64,000 nucleotides of DNA from Bacillus safensis (GTDB lineage Bacteria; Bacillota; Bacilli; Bacillales; Bacillaceae). A program made the position numbers and the translations under genes. Positions 38,989-48,295 of this stretch are shown here, piece after piece. The notes beneath the pieces are model-generated. The model saw only the letters and a program-made list of their open reading frames with translations, had not been told where the DNA came from and did not search any database. The stretch is from positions 186,001-250,000 of the forward strand of contig BSBG01000001.1 in the NCBI GenBank assembly GCA_030159235.1. Reading direction: 5' to 3'. Numbering within the stretch: position 1 is the first letter of the stretch; each line of letters begins with the position of its first letter.

Positions 38989-40974
38989 TCATCCTTCCGC
39001 TTTTAGCTCTAGCAATAGATCTCTTAATTCTGCTGCTTTTTCAAAATCAAGCGCTTTTGCTGCGTCTTTCATTTCCATCTCGACCTTTTCGATCACTTTT
39101 TCTCGTTCTTTTTTGCTCATTTTTGACAGCTTTGGTGCTGCATTTGTTTCATATTCTTCGGATTCCTCATGTATCTTCGTTGCCTTAATAGCATCTCTAA
39201 TTTTCTTATGGATGGTTTGCGGGGTAATCCCAAATTTCTCATTATAAGCCTCTTGCTGCTCTCGTCTTCGTTTCGTTTCTTGAATCGCAATATCCATTGA
39301 TTTGGTCATTTTATCTGCATACATAATGACCCGGCCTTCTGCATTTCTCGCTGCACGGCCAATCGTCTGGATGAGAGATCTTTCAGAGCGTAAAAAGCCT
39401 TCTTTATCCGCATCTAAAATCGCCACAAGCGACACTTCTGGAATATCCAGCCCTTCACGAAGAAGGTTGATTCCAACAAGTACATCATATTTTCCAAGAC
39501 GTAAATCACGGATAATCTCAATCCGCTCAAGGGTCTTAATTTCTGAATGCAGGTAATTCACCTTGATTCCGATTTCTTTTAAGTAATCTGTGAGATCCTC
39601 AGACATTTTCTTCGTCAACGTGGTCACAAGTACACGCTCATTTTTCTCAACTCGCGCATGAATTTCTCCAATTAAATCATCAATTTGCCCTTCAATCGGA
39701 CGGACTTCAATGATGGGATCAAGTAATCCTGTTGGACGGATAATTTGTTCCACAACCTCTGGTGTTTTCTCAAGCTCGTATGGACCAGGCGTTGCGGATA
39801 CATGAACAATATGGTTGATATGCTTTTCAAACTCTTCAAAGGTGAGCGGTCTGTTATCAAGTGCTGATGGAAGACGGAATCCGTGATCAACCAACACTTG
39901 CTTTCTTGCTTGGTCCCCATTGTACATAGCGCGAATTTGCGGAATCGTCACGTGCGACTCATCGGCAACAATCATAAAGTCATCAGGGAAATAATCAAGC
40001 AGTGTGTAAGGTGTTGAACCAGGAGGACGCAAGGTCAGATGTCTTGAATAGTTCTCGATTCCTGAACAAAAGCCCATCTCCCTCATCATCTCAAGATCAT
40101 ATCTTGTCCGCTGCTCAAGGCGCTGCGCTTCAAGCAATTTTCCGTTTTCACGAAGCTTTTCGAGCTGCTCTTCAAGCTCCTGCTCAATATTGATAATCGC
40201 TTTTTCCATTTTTTCTTCTCTTGTGACGAAGTGAGATGCTGGGAAAATAGCAACATGATCACGATCACCTAGTATTTCTCCAGTCAGTGCATCCACTTCA
40301 CGAATACGTTCAATTTCATCACCGAAGAACTCCACTCTGATACAATGCTCATCTCGTGAAGCAGGAAAAATCTCAACAACGTCTCCTCGGACTCGGAAGG
40401 TTCCGCGCTGAAAATCTATATCATTACGAGAATACTGAATATCCACCAGCTTTCGAAGAAGCTGATTGCGTTCAATCTCCATTTCAGTACGTAAAGACAG
40501 CACAAGTTCCCGGTATTCCTCTGGCGAACCTAAGCCATAAATACAGGACACACTAGCAATGATAATGACATCTCTTCTCTCAAATAACGAAGATGTAGCG
40601 GAGTGTCTCAGCTTATCAATCTCATCATTGATGCTGGCATCCTTCTCAATAAATGTATCAGTCTGAGGCACATATGCCTCCGGCTGGTAATAATCATAGT
40701 AACTCACAAAATATTCAACAGCATTATTCGGAAAGAATTCCTTGAATTCGCTGTACAGCTGACCGGCAAGTGTCTTATTATGCGCAATGACAAGTGTCGG
40801 TTTGTTCACTTCTTTGATCAGGTTGGATACAGTAAAGGTCTTTCCCGTACCTGTAGCACCTAACAGCGTTTGATGCTGTTTCCCCTGATGGATCCCCTCA
40901 ACAAGCTTTTCAATCGCCTTGGGCTGATCTCCTTGGGGCTGATAGTTAGAAACTAATTCAAAGCGGTCACTCAC
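38989..40974 (-). CDS. uvrB: Excinuclease ABC subunit B
   Basis: 661-aa helicase-like subunit that receives damage from UvrA and recruits UvrC. Walker A GATGTGKT, beta-hairpin region [24 protein letters not shown]-type motif ADESHV, and the C-terminal UVR domain ([12 protein letters not shown]). First gene of uvrB-uvrA under a perfect SOS box. Confidence 0.97.
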   Translation of the reverse strand: MSDRFELVSNYQPQGDQPKAIEKLVEGIHQGKQHQTLLGATGTGKTFTVSNLIKEVNKPTLVIAHNKTLAGQLYSEFKEFFPNNAVEYFVSYYDYYQPEAYVPQTDTFIEKDASINDEIDKLRHSATSSLFERRDVIIIASVSCIYGLGSPEEYRELVLSLRTEMEIERNQLLRKLVDIQYSRNDIDFQRGTFRVRGDVVEIFPASRDEHCIRVEFFGDEIERIREVDALTGEILGDRDHVAIFPASHFVTREEKMEKAIINIEQELEEQLEKLRENGKLLEAQRLEQRTRYDLEMMREMGFCSGIENYSRHLTLRPPGSTPYTLLDYFPDDFMIVADESHVTIPQIRAMYNGDQARKQVLVDHGFRLPSALDNRPLTFEEFEKHINHIVHVSATPGPYELEKTPEVVEQIIRPTGLLDPIIEVRPIEGQIDDLIGEIHARVEKNERVLVTTLTKKMSEDLTDYLKEIGIKVNYLHSEIKTLERIEIIRDLRLGKYDVLVGINLLREGLDIPEVSLVAILDADKEGFLRSERSLIQTIGRAARNAEGRVIMYADKMTKSMDIAIQETKRRREQQEAYNEKFGITPQTIHKKIRDAIKATKIHEESEEYETNAAPKLSKMSKKEREKVIEKVEMEMKDAAKALDFEKAAELRDLLLELKAEG

Positions 40975-41041
40975 ATCAAAGCCTCCGTTTCGTTACGAAA
41001 TCTATCTAATGAATATATTATCATAAAAGGACACGAAAATA

Positions 41042-41055
41042 CGAACTAAAGTTCG
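41042..41055 (-). promoter_or_regulatory. LexA/SOS box upstream of uvrB
   Basis: CGAAC-TAAA-GTTCG, a perfect match to the Bacillus LexA consensus CGAAC-N4-GTTCG, 68 bp before uvrB. A -10-like TATGAT lies downstream on the minus strand. Confidence 0.92.
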
Positions 41056-41186
41056 GGCTTATGCTTGATTTTTATTTCCAATACAGTCATACCCTCTCTC
41101 CCAAGGCAAATAACCCTCTTAAGAAAACCTTCCTTTCAGTATGGAACATTTTGGATTGAGATATTCGATGAGCAGAAAAAGAGCAC

Positions 41187-41229
41187 AAAAAGAAAGCTGC
41201 ACTCACTAAAAATTGTAAGCACAGCTCTT
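41187..41229 (-). terminator. Terminator of csbA
   Basis: Minus strand arms AGCTGTGCTTAC and GTGAGTGCAGCT pair with three G-U wobbles, followed by TTCTTTTTG. Confidence 0.6.
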
Positions 41230-41266
41230 GTTTAAACATGTCATCATGCTCTTGATGACGATGACA

Positions 41267-41512
41267 TCAATGATGTTTTTCAGCTTTTTCTCTTTTTTCG
41301 ATTTCTTTCTTAGCCATAAACAATGCCCCGGCTACTAAAGAAATAATATCTAATCCCACAATAAAGTAGGTTTCTGTATAGCCCTTCATGTACGAAGCAA
41401 ATAAAAGCGCTGCTGTTAATGCAATGCCCACGTAATGATTATAAGTAACCTTTGAAAATAAAATAACAAGCAGGAAAGGAAAAACTAGTGCAAATATGGC
41501 TTTTGTAATCAC
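41267..41512 (-). CDS. csbA: CsbA, small membrane protein
   Basis: 81 aa, three hydrophobic helices and a charged tail (KKEIEKREKAEKHH), matching the CsbA/DUF2198 family. In B. subtilis it is a SigB general-stress gene, but here I see only a SigA promoter (41546-41574) and no GTTT...GGGTAT. RBS GGGAGGG. Confidence 0.88.
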   Translation of the reverse strand: MITKAIFALVFPFLLVILFSKVTYNHYVGIALTAALLFASYMKGYTETYFIVGLDIISLVAGALFMAKKEIEKREKAEKHH

Positions 41513-41545
41513 AAAAACCCTCCCTCATCATGGTCTACTCCCTTG

Positions 41546-41574
41546 ATTATAGTAAAGATTGGCATATTGAACAA
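41546..41574 (-). promoter_or_regulatory. SigA promoter of csbA
   Basis: Minus strand TTGTTC (41569-41574), 17-base spacer, TATAAT (41546-41551). Confidence 0.65.
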
Positions 41575-41684
41575 TTCACAGTTTTCAATTTCACCTATTT
41601 TTCTTTTGGTTCAGAGACTTTTGTTATAGAAATAGAAGGAAATTAGTGAGATTGTCCCCTTTATAAAGATAGGTCTTTACGTCT

Positions 41685-41741
41685 TTGACAATAACATCCA
41701 ATAAATCCTATGATTAAAATGATAGTGCGCACTATCATTTT
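41685..41741 (+). promoter_or_regulatory. yvkCBA promoter and TetR operator
   Basis: TTGACA (41685-41690), 18-base spacer, TATGAT (41709-41714). Directly after the -10 stands a perfect 26-bp palindrome, 41716-41741, with half site AAAATGATAGTGC. This is the classical position for a TetR-family repressor, and yvkB is in the operon. Confidence 0.85.
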
Positions 41742-41795
41742 TAATAAATAGAGAGACATACAAACCATTGGCTATTTGGATAAGGGGGCATTCCC

Positions 41796-44327
41796 ATGTA
41801 TTCAGTTTTATTTCATGCGGCTGAAGAGTCCGCAGCACTCGCAGGGGCAAAAGGCCTAAATTTAATCAAATTAAACAATCACGGTCTGCCAGTCCCAGAT
41901 GGATTTATTATCAAAACCAACAGCTTTGCAAGCTTTCTTTCATATCACAATCTGCAGCCATCAGAACAAAACCTTGAACAACAAATCAAAGAAGCATCGT
42001 TTCCTTCACAAATGGAAGCAGAGCTGCTTTCGTCCTTTCAATCATTGCGGAAGACTTATCCCTCAGTTGCAGTGAGGTCCTCTTCTGTTGCTGAAGATCT
42101 TGAAGGCGCCTCATTTGCAGGACAATATGAGACCTATTTAAATATCAAAACAAATGAAGAATTTTTACTAGCCGTCAAAGAATGCTGGTCTTCTTATTTT
42201 GCAGCGAGAGTCACACAATATAAAGAAGAGATGGATGAAAACAAGGAAGAAATGCCGCTCATGGCTGTTGTCGTTCAAGGATTGATCCATTCCGACGTCT
42301 CCGGTGTCATCTTTAGTGAGAATCCCATATCGGGAAAAACAAATGAAATCATGCTGACAGCAAGCTACGGACTAGGAGAAGCGATTGTCTCCGGCCTTGT
42401 GACACCTGACACATTTATTGTAGATAAGGAGAACTTTTTGATTGAAAAATCACTTGGGACGAAAGAGCTGCAAATTGTTCCTGACCATGAGGGTGTCATC
42501 GAACAGCCAGTAGCAGAAAAAATGGCTGATCAATTTTGCTTGAGCGATGATCAATTGGTAGAAATCACACAAATCACAAAACAAGTAGAAGCACTTTACG
42601 GACATGGAGTCGATATCGAGTTTGGAATAGCAAATGGGTCGTTTTATTTACTTCAAGCAAGGCCGATTACCACATCTCTCTCAAAATCAGTAAATGAAAC
42701 AGCAGGTGCTTCTTTTCTCATGCAGCCAGAAGAACTGCAAGATTTCTGGATTTCAATGGACGATCATATGCCTGGTCCAACAAGCCCTCTTTTTTCAAGC
42801 CTGATCATACCAAGCTTAAAAAGCGGGATGAAGAAAAGTGGAGAAAAGTATCAAGTACCTGATCTGAACATCAAAGATATTAAGCTTTACAGAGGCCACC
42901 TATACTCGGCACCGGAAATGTCTCAAGCGGGAGAGACAGATGCACCCGTTTTTAATGAAAGGATGTTTGAGTTATTTCCGCATCTAAGTGAACGGATGTA
43001 TAAGATTCTAGAAGAAAACTTCTTTCCATTTTACGAAAAACTCGATCGCCAAATGAATGAGCCTATGACCATTGAAAAAGCAACCGAAGGCTTTGAAGAA
43101 TTAAAGACTTTTTATATACGAGCATATGAAGATCATTTTGATATCCTCATGCCACAAGTCATTCTATCATCCATAATCGAAGACATGCTTGTGACGTATA
43201 CCGGTGATCAAACACAAGTCGTCTTGCTGCACGAAATGATGATAGGCGTGATGAACAAATCTCTTGAAACAGATAAGATGCTATCGGATATAGCAAAGGA
43301 AGTCCTTCAAGATCCAGAACTTCATCAAGCATTTATTCAGCATGAAAAGAACCCTGAGCTGTTGTATGCACTCAATCACTCGGAAAAAGGAAAACACTTC
43401 ATTTCGAAATTAGAGGAATTTCTCCAAGTTTACGGCTGGCGATCTGTTAAAAGTCATGACTTTACAGAAGAAACATGGATAGAGAACCCTGAGTATATAT
43501 TAGATATCATTAGAAATAACATTCAGTCCCAATGTGATTTTGATGAAGAATTTGCAAAAGCAGTTATCAAAAGACAAGAGACGTATAAACATTTTATGAG
43601 TCAAGTGAAGGATGAGTCGTTTAAAACAAAATTTGAGACGCTGTATCAATTTGCCCTTCAAGCAGCGAATATCCGAGATGACCACCACTTCTACATTGAT
43701 GCCATGTTAGATGCTAAAGCCCGGGTATATCTATTAAAAATTGGTGAACTTCTTACACAAAAAGGAGCCATTCCTCATCAAGATGATATATGGAATCTCT
43801 ATGCTGAAGAGGTACACAAAGCGCTCACAACGTCTACTTCATTCGAATCCGTTGTCCAGCAAAGAAAAATAGAAATGAAAGAAAATGAAGACATTCAACT
43901 CCCAGCTTACACCGGCACACCAACTGAAGCTGAATTGCAGCAAGTGGAAAGAATGCTCGGTTCGTTAAGAGAAAATGAAAACAACACAAACGATGTGATC
44001 CATGGAATTGGCGCATCCAGCGGTATTGTTTCTGGAAGAGTAAAAGTCATTACATGCGCTGAAGAATTCTCACAATTTCAAAAGGATGATATTTTAGTTT
44101 GCAAATCGACTACTCCCTTATGGACGAGCTTATTTAGAGATGCAAAAGCAGTCATCACAGATGCTGGAGGCATTTTGTCTCATTCAGCGATTATCGCTAG
44201 AGAGTATATGATGCCAGCTGTCCTAGGGACTAGAAGAGCGACTGAAACACTCCAATCCGGTGACCTTGTGACAGTAGATGGCAGCAATGGACGCGTTCAG
44301 ATATTAAAGCAGCATTCACGTTCATAA
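41796..44327 (+). CDS. yvkC: YvkC, PEP-synthase-like / rifampin-phosphotransferase-family enzyme
   Basis: 843 aa. N-terminal ATP-grasp domain of the PEP synthase/PPDK type (about 1-310: AGAKGLNLIKL, VAVRSSSVAEDLEGASFAGQ, DIEFGIANGSFYLLQARPI). A middle domain of about 400 residues without close landmarks. C-terminal swivelling phosphohistidine domain with His796 in GGILSHSAIIARE. This order and size are those of rifampin phosphotransferase rather than true PEP synthase, which has a further PEP domain. Cotranscribed with a TetR regulator and an MFS exporter, so a role in antibiotic or xenobiotic inactivation is plausible but unproven. Confidence 0.82.
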   Translation: MYSVLFHAAEESAALAGAKGLNLIKLNNHGLPVPDGFIIKTNSFASFLSYHNLQPSEQNLEQQIKEASFPSQMEAELLSSFQSLRKTYPSVAVRSSSVAEDLEGASFAGQYETYLNIKTNEEFLLAVKECWSSYFAARVTQYKEEMDENKEEMPLMAVVVQGLIHSDVSGVIFSENPISGKTNEIMLTASYGLGEAIVSGLVTPDTFIVDKENFLIEKSLGTKELQIVPDHEGVIEQPVAEKMADQFCLSDDQLVEITQITKQVEALYGHGVDIEFGIANGSFYLLQARPITTSLSKSVNETAGASFLMQPEELQDFWISMDDHMPGPTSPLFSSLIIPSLKSGMKKSGEKYQVPDLNIKDIKLYRGHLYSAPEMSQAGETDAPVFNERMFELFPHLSERMYKILEENFFPFYEKLDRQMNEPMTIEKATEGFEELKTFYIRAYEDHFDILMPQVILSSIIEDMLVTYTGDQTQVVLLHEMMIGVMNKSLETDKMLSDIAKEVLQDPELHQAFIQHEKNPELLYALNHSEKGKHFISKLEEFLQVYGWRSVKSHDFTEETWIENPEYILDIIRNNIQSQCDFDEEFAKAVIKRQETYKHFMSQVKDESFKTKFETLYQFALQAANIRDDHHFYIDAMLDAKARVYLLKIGELLTQKGAIPHQDDIWNLYAEEVHKALTTSTSFESVVQQRKIEMKENEDIQLPAYTGTPTEAELQQVERMLGSLRENENNTNDVIHGIGASSGIVSGRVKVITCAEEFSQFQKDDILVCKSTTPLWTSLFRDAKAVITDAGGILSHSAIIAREYMMPAVLGTRRATETLQSGDLVTVDGSNGRVQILKQHSRS

Positions 44328-44407
44328 ACTTATCATATTGGCGGTCATAGATTTTATCGGTATACTTACTTTGTTGCAAACACATTCATAACCTGAGGTG
44401 AGTATGC

Positions 44408-44980
44408 TTGTTAAAATCTACAAATCAACGAATCATTCGCGCAACAATGGATTTATTAACTGAAAAGGGCTATCAAAAAACAACAACCAAAGAAATAGCG
44501 ACAAAAGCGAATGTGAGTGAAGCAACTATTTTCCGCAACTTTAAAAACAAACGCGGCATCATTACTGCCATTATGAAGATGAAATCATTACCGACAAAAA
44601 CCCTAGAAGCAGAATTTAAAGGCGATTTATACACTGATTTAAAGTTTCTCGGTACTTATTTCCTTGAAAATTTGACTTCCAAAAAAGAATTTATTTATAT
44701 CAGCTTGCGAGAACCGGATATGTTTAAGGATTTAACGAATTATGAAAAGATATATCCTCAAGAACTAAGAGAAATGCTGATACAATATTTCAAAAAGATG
44801 GGTGCTCAGCATCATGTATTAAAAGGAAAAGAAGACATTTATGCAGACATCTTCATTAGTACGTATTACGGATTTTTCATTCAGCAGCTAGAGCAAGATT
44901 TCCAACTCGTGCTCACACAAAAAGAAGATTTTATTGAGACATGCACACACATTTTCATGAGAGGAATTTCTCCCGCTTAA
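44408..44980 (+). CDS. yvkB: YvkB, TetR-family regulator
   Basis: 190 aa from a TTG at 44408, six bases after GAGGTGAG; a nearby ATG is out of frame. The N-terminal HTH reads TKEIATKANVSEATIFRNFKNK. It lies between yvkC and yvkA and probably represses the operon through the 41716-41741 palindrome. The ligand is unknown. Confidence 0.88.
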   Translation: MLKSTNQRIIRATMDLLTEKGYQKTTTKEIATKANVSEATIFRNFKNKRGIITAIMKMKSLPTKTLEAEFKGDLYTDLKFLGTYFLENLTSKKEFIYISLREPDMFKDLTNYEKIYPQELREMLIQYFKKMGAQHHVLKGKEDIYADIFISTYYGFFIQQLEQDFQLVLTQKEDFIETCTHIFMRGISPA

Positions 44981-45020
44981 AGGGTGAAATTCTTCTTTTT
45001 TACAAAAGGTGGTATAAACA

Positions 45021-46355
45021 TTGAAGTTAAATAAAGAGAGCCTCATCATCTATTCTTTATTCCTTGGAGCTATACTAGTGCCAGTCAACTCAACGATGAT
45101 CGCAGTCGCTCTATCTTCCATATCAACTTATTATGATCAATCCCTTTCAAACATCACTTGGGTTGTCACGATTTACCTTATTGTCATGGCTGTCACTCAG
45201 CCTATCGCTGGTAAGTTAGGAGATATATACGGACACCGGCGAATGTATTTAGTTGGTGTCATGCTTTTTTTAATTGGTTCGATTGGATGTGCTTTAGCAC
45301 CTAATCTAGCTTTTCTCATCACCTTTCGTTCCATTCAAGCAGCTGGTGGTGCTATTTTAACACCAAATAGTATTGCATTGATTCGTGCAACAGTATCCTC
45401 TGAAAAACTATCTAAAGCAATGGGGTACTTTGGGTTTGGAGCCGGTATAGGTGCTGCACTTGGACCTTTTATTGGTTCGATTCTCATTCAGAGTTTTGAT
45501 TGGCACTCTATCTTCTTAGTTAACATCCCATTCTTGTTCCTTACACTTGTTACCGGTGTATTACTCATTCCAAAAATAAAGCATACACGCTTACAAGCAA
45601 ATGTAGACATCATTGGTTCATTGTACTTAACTATCGGAATTGCCACACTCATTCTATGCACAAAAAGCCACTTACTAAATGAATACTTGATCTATGGCAT
45701 TCTAGCATTGATCGTGATTCCTTTATTCTTTAAACATGTAAGGAAAGTAAAGAATCCAATTATCGATCTATCCCTATTTAAAAACAGTTCATTTACAAAT
45801 GCGAATTTATCGATCATGCTAAGTAATTTTGTGATGTATGCGATCCTTCTGATTATGCCGCTGTTTATGGAACAACAACTTGCACTTTCTCAAACAAAAA
45901 GCGGTATCATTCTATCGGTATTTTCACTTTGCATGTCTATTAGCGGTTTATTAGGGGCAAGACTCCATCCAAAAAAAGGCGCAAAAAAAATGATTCGTTT
46001 TTCATTTCTCTGCCTCACTTTATCAGGCATCATGTTAATAACACTAAGTCAGTTCCCAACCTTGCCACTGCTTATCGTGACACTAGTCGCAGGTGGAATA
46101 TCATCAGGGATTGGCATGACCAGTATGCAGATGGCTTCTTTAACCTCTGTTGATCAAAGCTTATCTGGTTCAGCCTCTGGTATTTTCTCTACCTTTCGAT
46201 ATTTTGGCAGCATCATTTCGTCTACATTGATTGGGATCATAAGTGGTTTTCAATCTTTATTTATTGTATTAATGGGCGCAGGTATCCTTGGTTTCTTTTT
46301 ATCTCAACGCGTAAAAACAAAATCAACCTCTCCATCATCTGAACATTCCGCCTAG
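45021..46355 (+). CDS. yvkA: YvkA, MFS multidrug exporter
   Basis: 444 aa, at least 12 (possibly 14) membrane segments, DHA-type. TTG start at 45021 with AAAGGTGG eight bases upstream. The loop-2 motif A is visible (GKLGDIYGHRRMYL), as is the motif-C-like run GAGIGAALGPFIGS. Last gene of yvkCBA. Substrate unknown. Confidence 0.88.
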   Translation: MKLNKESLIIYSLFLGAILVPVNSTMIAVALSSISTYYDQSLSNITWVVTIYLIVMAVTQPIAGKLGDIYGHRRMYLVGVMLFLIGSIGCALAPNLAFLITFRSIQAAGGAILTPNSIALIRATVSSEKLSKAMGYFGFGAGIGAALGPFIGSILIQSFDWHSIFLVNIPFLFLTLVTGVLLIPKIKHTRLQANVDIIGSLYLTIGIATLILCTKSHLLNEYLIYGILALIVIPLFFKHVRKVKNPIIDLSLFKNSSFTNANLSIMLSNFVMYAILLIMPLFMEQQLALSQTKSGIILSVFSLCMSISGLLGARLHPKKGAKKMIRFSFLCLTLSGIMLITLSQFPTLPLLIVTLVAGGISSGIGMTSMQMASLTSVDQSLSGSASGIFSTFRYFGSIISSTLIGIISGFQSLFIVLMGAGILGFFLSQRVKTKSTSPSSEHSA

Positions 46356-46357
46356 TG

Positions 46358-46398
46358 ACTCCCTTTGCTCTATATCTCCTAGAGCAGGGGAGTTTTCA
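46358..46398 (+). terminator. Terminator of yvkCBA
   Basis: ACTCCC and GCTCTA pair with TAGAGC and GGGAGT around a short loop, ending in TTTTC. Confidence 0.75.
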
Positions 46399-46628
46399 AC
46401 CTTTGTATCACTGTAAGCTATATGGTTTCGATTATCAAACCTTGAAAATCATCTTTTAAAGATGAAAAAATGACATATGCTCCGCCAAAAAAGGAACTTC
46501 AGGTGCAAATTCCCCCACTCAATCATCTAAAAGCTATTTTTCATCTCTTTCATCATGGATAACTTCAATTTTTTTTCACAATTTTTGTGGTATGCTTTTG
46601 AAAATAGAGAACGAAAAGGAGCGTAAGA

Positions 46629-47612
46629 ATGGAACGTGTAAAATATGTTTTGATCTGTTTATCAGCTCTACTGTTATTCCTGACAGGCTGTGGAAAAGAA
46701 CAGCAATTTACGCCGCCTGGCAGCTCTCAATCGATCGCTGTCATCTCTCAATTAAAAAAAGCCTCCTTTTCAATAGTTGATTTACAAAAGAATAAAACGA
46801 TCTCTTCAGTGGATTTAAAACATCCACTCACTGATCTTATTCAAATCAACAAAGACGTCATCATCGCCACTAGTAAAGAAGGGCAATCCCTTATTGAAAT
46901 TAATTTAAAAAAAGGGACAGCAACAGCTTATATGGATGTGAAAAAAGGGCTGACTTCACTTACATACGATGCAACTTCTCATACATTAATTGCTGCGGAT
47001 TCACAAAAAAATGTCGTTTATTTAATTGATACGCAGCATAAAAAAATAAAAGCGACTGTGAAAACTGGAAAGCTTCCCTCTTCTATGACACTTTCTTCTT
47101 CAGGTATTTTATTTGTTTTAAATGCAGAAAGTCATACTGTCTCCGTCATAGATATTGAAAAGGAAAAAAATATACGCACGTTCTCTGTCCTTGAACGGCC
47201 TTCTGGGATTCATTTTGATGGACAGTCCATTTGGATTGGTGGCCACGGGAAATCAGGCACTTTAAATCAAAGTATTTTTGCTTACGACCCTAAAACAGGT
47301 AAAAAACAGCGTGAAATAAAACTAGGGGTGATGCCTGTTGCTTTTTTTTCGGAGAAAAAATCCTCTATTTTATATGTACTATGTCATGGAGATCATACGC
47401 TATACAAAGTAGATACGAAAACGAATAAGCGGCTTGCTTCTGTTGAAACTGGGCAAAATCCAAATTACATCACCGCTGATACCACATCAATATACGTGAG
47501 TAACTTGGATGACAACTCAGTATCCATCTTTGATAAACACTCACTCATCATGAAAAATCGACTGAATGTCCCATCAGGACCTTATGCTATCGTGTTGGAG
47601 GAAAAAAAATGA
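46629..47612 (+). CDS. Lipoprotein with YVTN/YncE-like beta-propeller
   Basis: 327 aa with lipobox LTGC (Cys21), so anchored on the outer face of the membrane. Residues about 40-325 form repeated strands of the YncE/YVTN type (VYLIDTQHKKIKATVKTGK, TVSVIDIEKEKNIRTF, LYKVDTKTNKRLASVETG, SVSIFDKHSLIMKNRLNV). No catalytic motif. RBS AAAGGAG. It overlaps the response regulator gene by ATGA, so the lipoprotein probably belongs to the signalling unit, for example as extracellular ligand binder for the kinase. I do not know an orthologue. Confidence 0.75.
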   Translation: MERVKYVLICLSALLLFLTGCGKEQQFTPPGSSQSIAVISQLKKASFSIVDLQKNKTISSVDLKHPLTDLIQINKDVIIATSKEGQSLIEINLKKGTATAYMDVKKGLTSLTYDATSHTLIAADSQKNVVYLIDTQHKKIKATVKTGKLPSSMTLSSSGILFVLNAESHTVSVIDIEKEKNIRTFSVLERPSGIHFDGQSIWIGGHGKSGTLNQSIFAYDPKTGKKQREIKLGVMPVAFFSEKKSSILYVLCHGDHTLYKVDTKTNKRLASVETGQNPNYITADTTSIYVSNLDDNSVSIFDKHSLIMKNRLNVPSGPYAIVLEEKK

Positions 47613-48295
47613 AGGAACAAATGCATATTTTAATCGTAGATGATGAGCTCGATATGCTTGAGCTTATCGGGTCTTTTTTGAAAAGACACGGCTTTCACAT
47701 TATCACTGCAAATAATGGAATGGATGCCTTACATCAGCTCGAAAAGGAACCCATTGACCTTGTTGTATTGGATATCATGATGCCTGATATGGATGGTTTT
47801 GAAGTCTGTCATCGTATTCGACAAACATCTCAAATTCCAATTTTATTCTTAACAGCGAGAAGTTATGAGGAGGATCGAATTAGAGGGCTTGAAATTGGAG
47901 CAGATGACTACATCATGAAGCCTTTCAGCCTGCGTGAGCTTGCAGCACGAATTGAAACAACCTTAAGACGCATTAGAGGTCTTTCGCTAAAGCGCAGCCG
48001 AATACAGATTGGTGACATGGAGATCGATCAAGATGGCAGACAAGTCTATCTCGATCAACAGCCCATTAATTTAACAAGAAGAGAATTTGATTTACTCATG
48101 TTTCTTTTGCTCAATCAAGGCCAAGTGTTTTCACGAGAACAGCTTTATCAAAAATTGTGGGAATCACATTCAACGAGCGGCTCTTTAAGAACAGTTGATA
48201 CACATATCAAAACATTGCGACTGAAGTTAAAGGGAGCAGAACGATGTATTAAAACCGTTTGGGGTGTCGGCTATAAGTTTGAGGAGGACGAATGA
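47609..48295 (+). CDS. OmpR-family response regulator
   Basis: 228 aa. Receiver domain with acidic pocket Asp11-Asp12, phospho-acceptor Asp55 (VVLDIMMPDMDG), Thr in LTARSYEED and Lys in IMKPF. C-terminal winged helix (RREFDLLMFLLLNQGQVFSREQL). 4-bp overlaps on both sides. Target genes unknown; no neighbouring ABC transporter. Confidence 0.92.
   Translation: MKEQMHILIVDDELDMLELIGSFLKRHGFHIITANNGMDALHQLEKEPIDLVVLDIMMPDMDGFEVCHRIRQTSQIPILFLTARSYEEDRIRGLEIGADDYIMKPFSLRELAARIETTLRRIRGLSLKRSRIQIGDMEIDQDGRQVYLDQQPINLTRREFDLLMFLLLNQGQVFSREQLYQKLWESHSTSGSLRTVDTHIKTLRLKLKGAERCIKTVWGVGYKFEEDE

Noticed and set aside
46577..46589. CACAA-N3-TTGTG repeat as a sure regulator site of the two-component operon
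   Set aside because: Short, AT-rich and a single copy; kept only as something to test.
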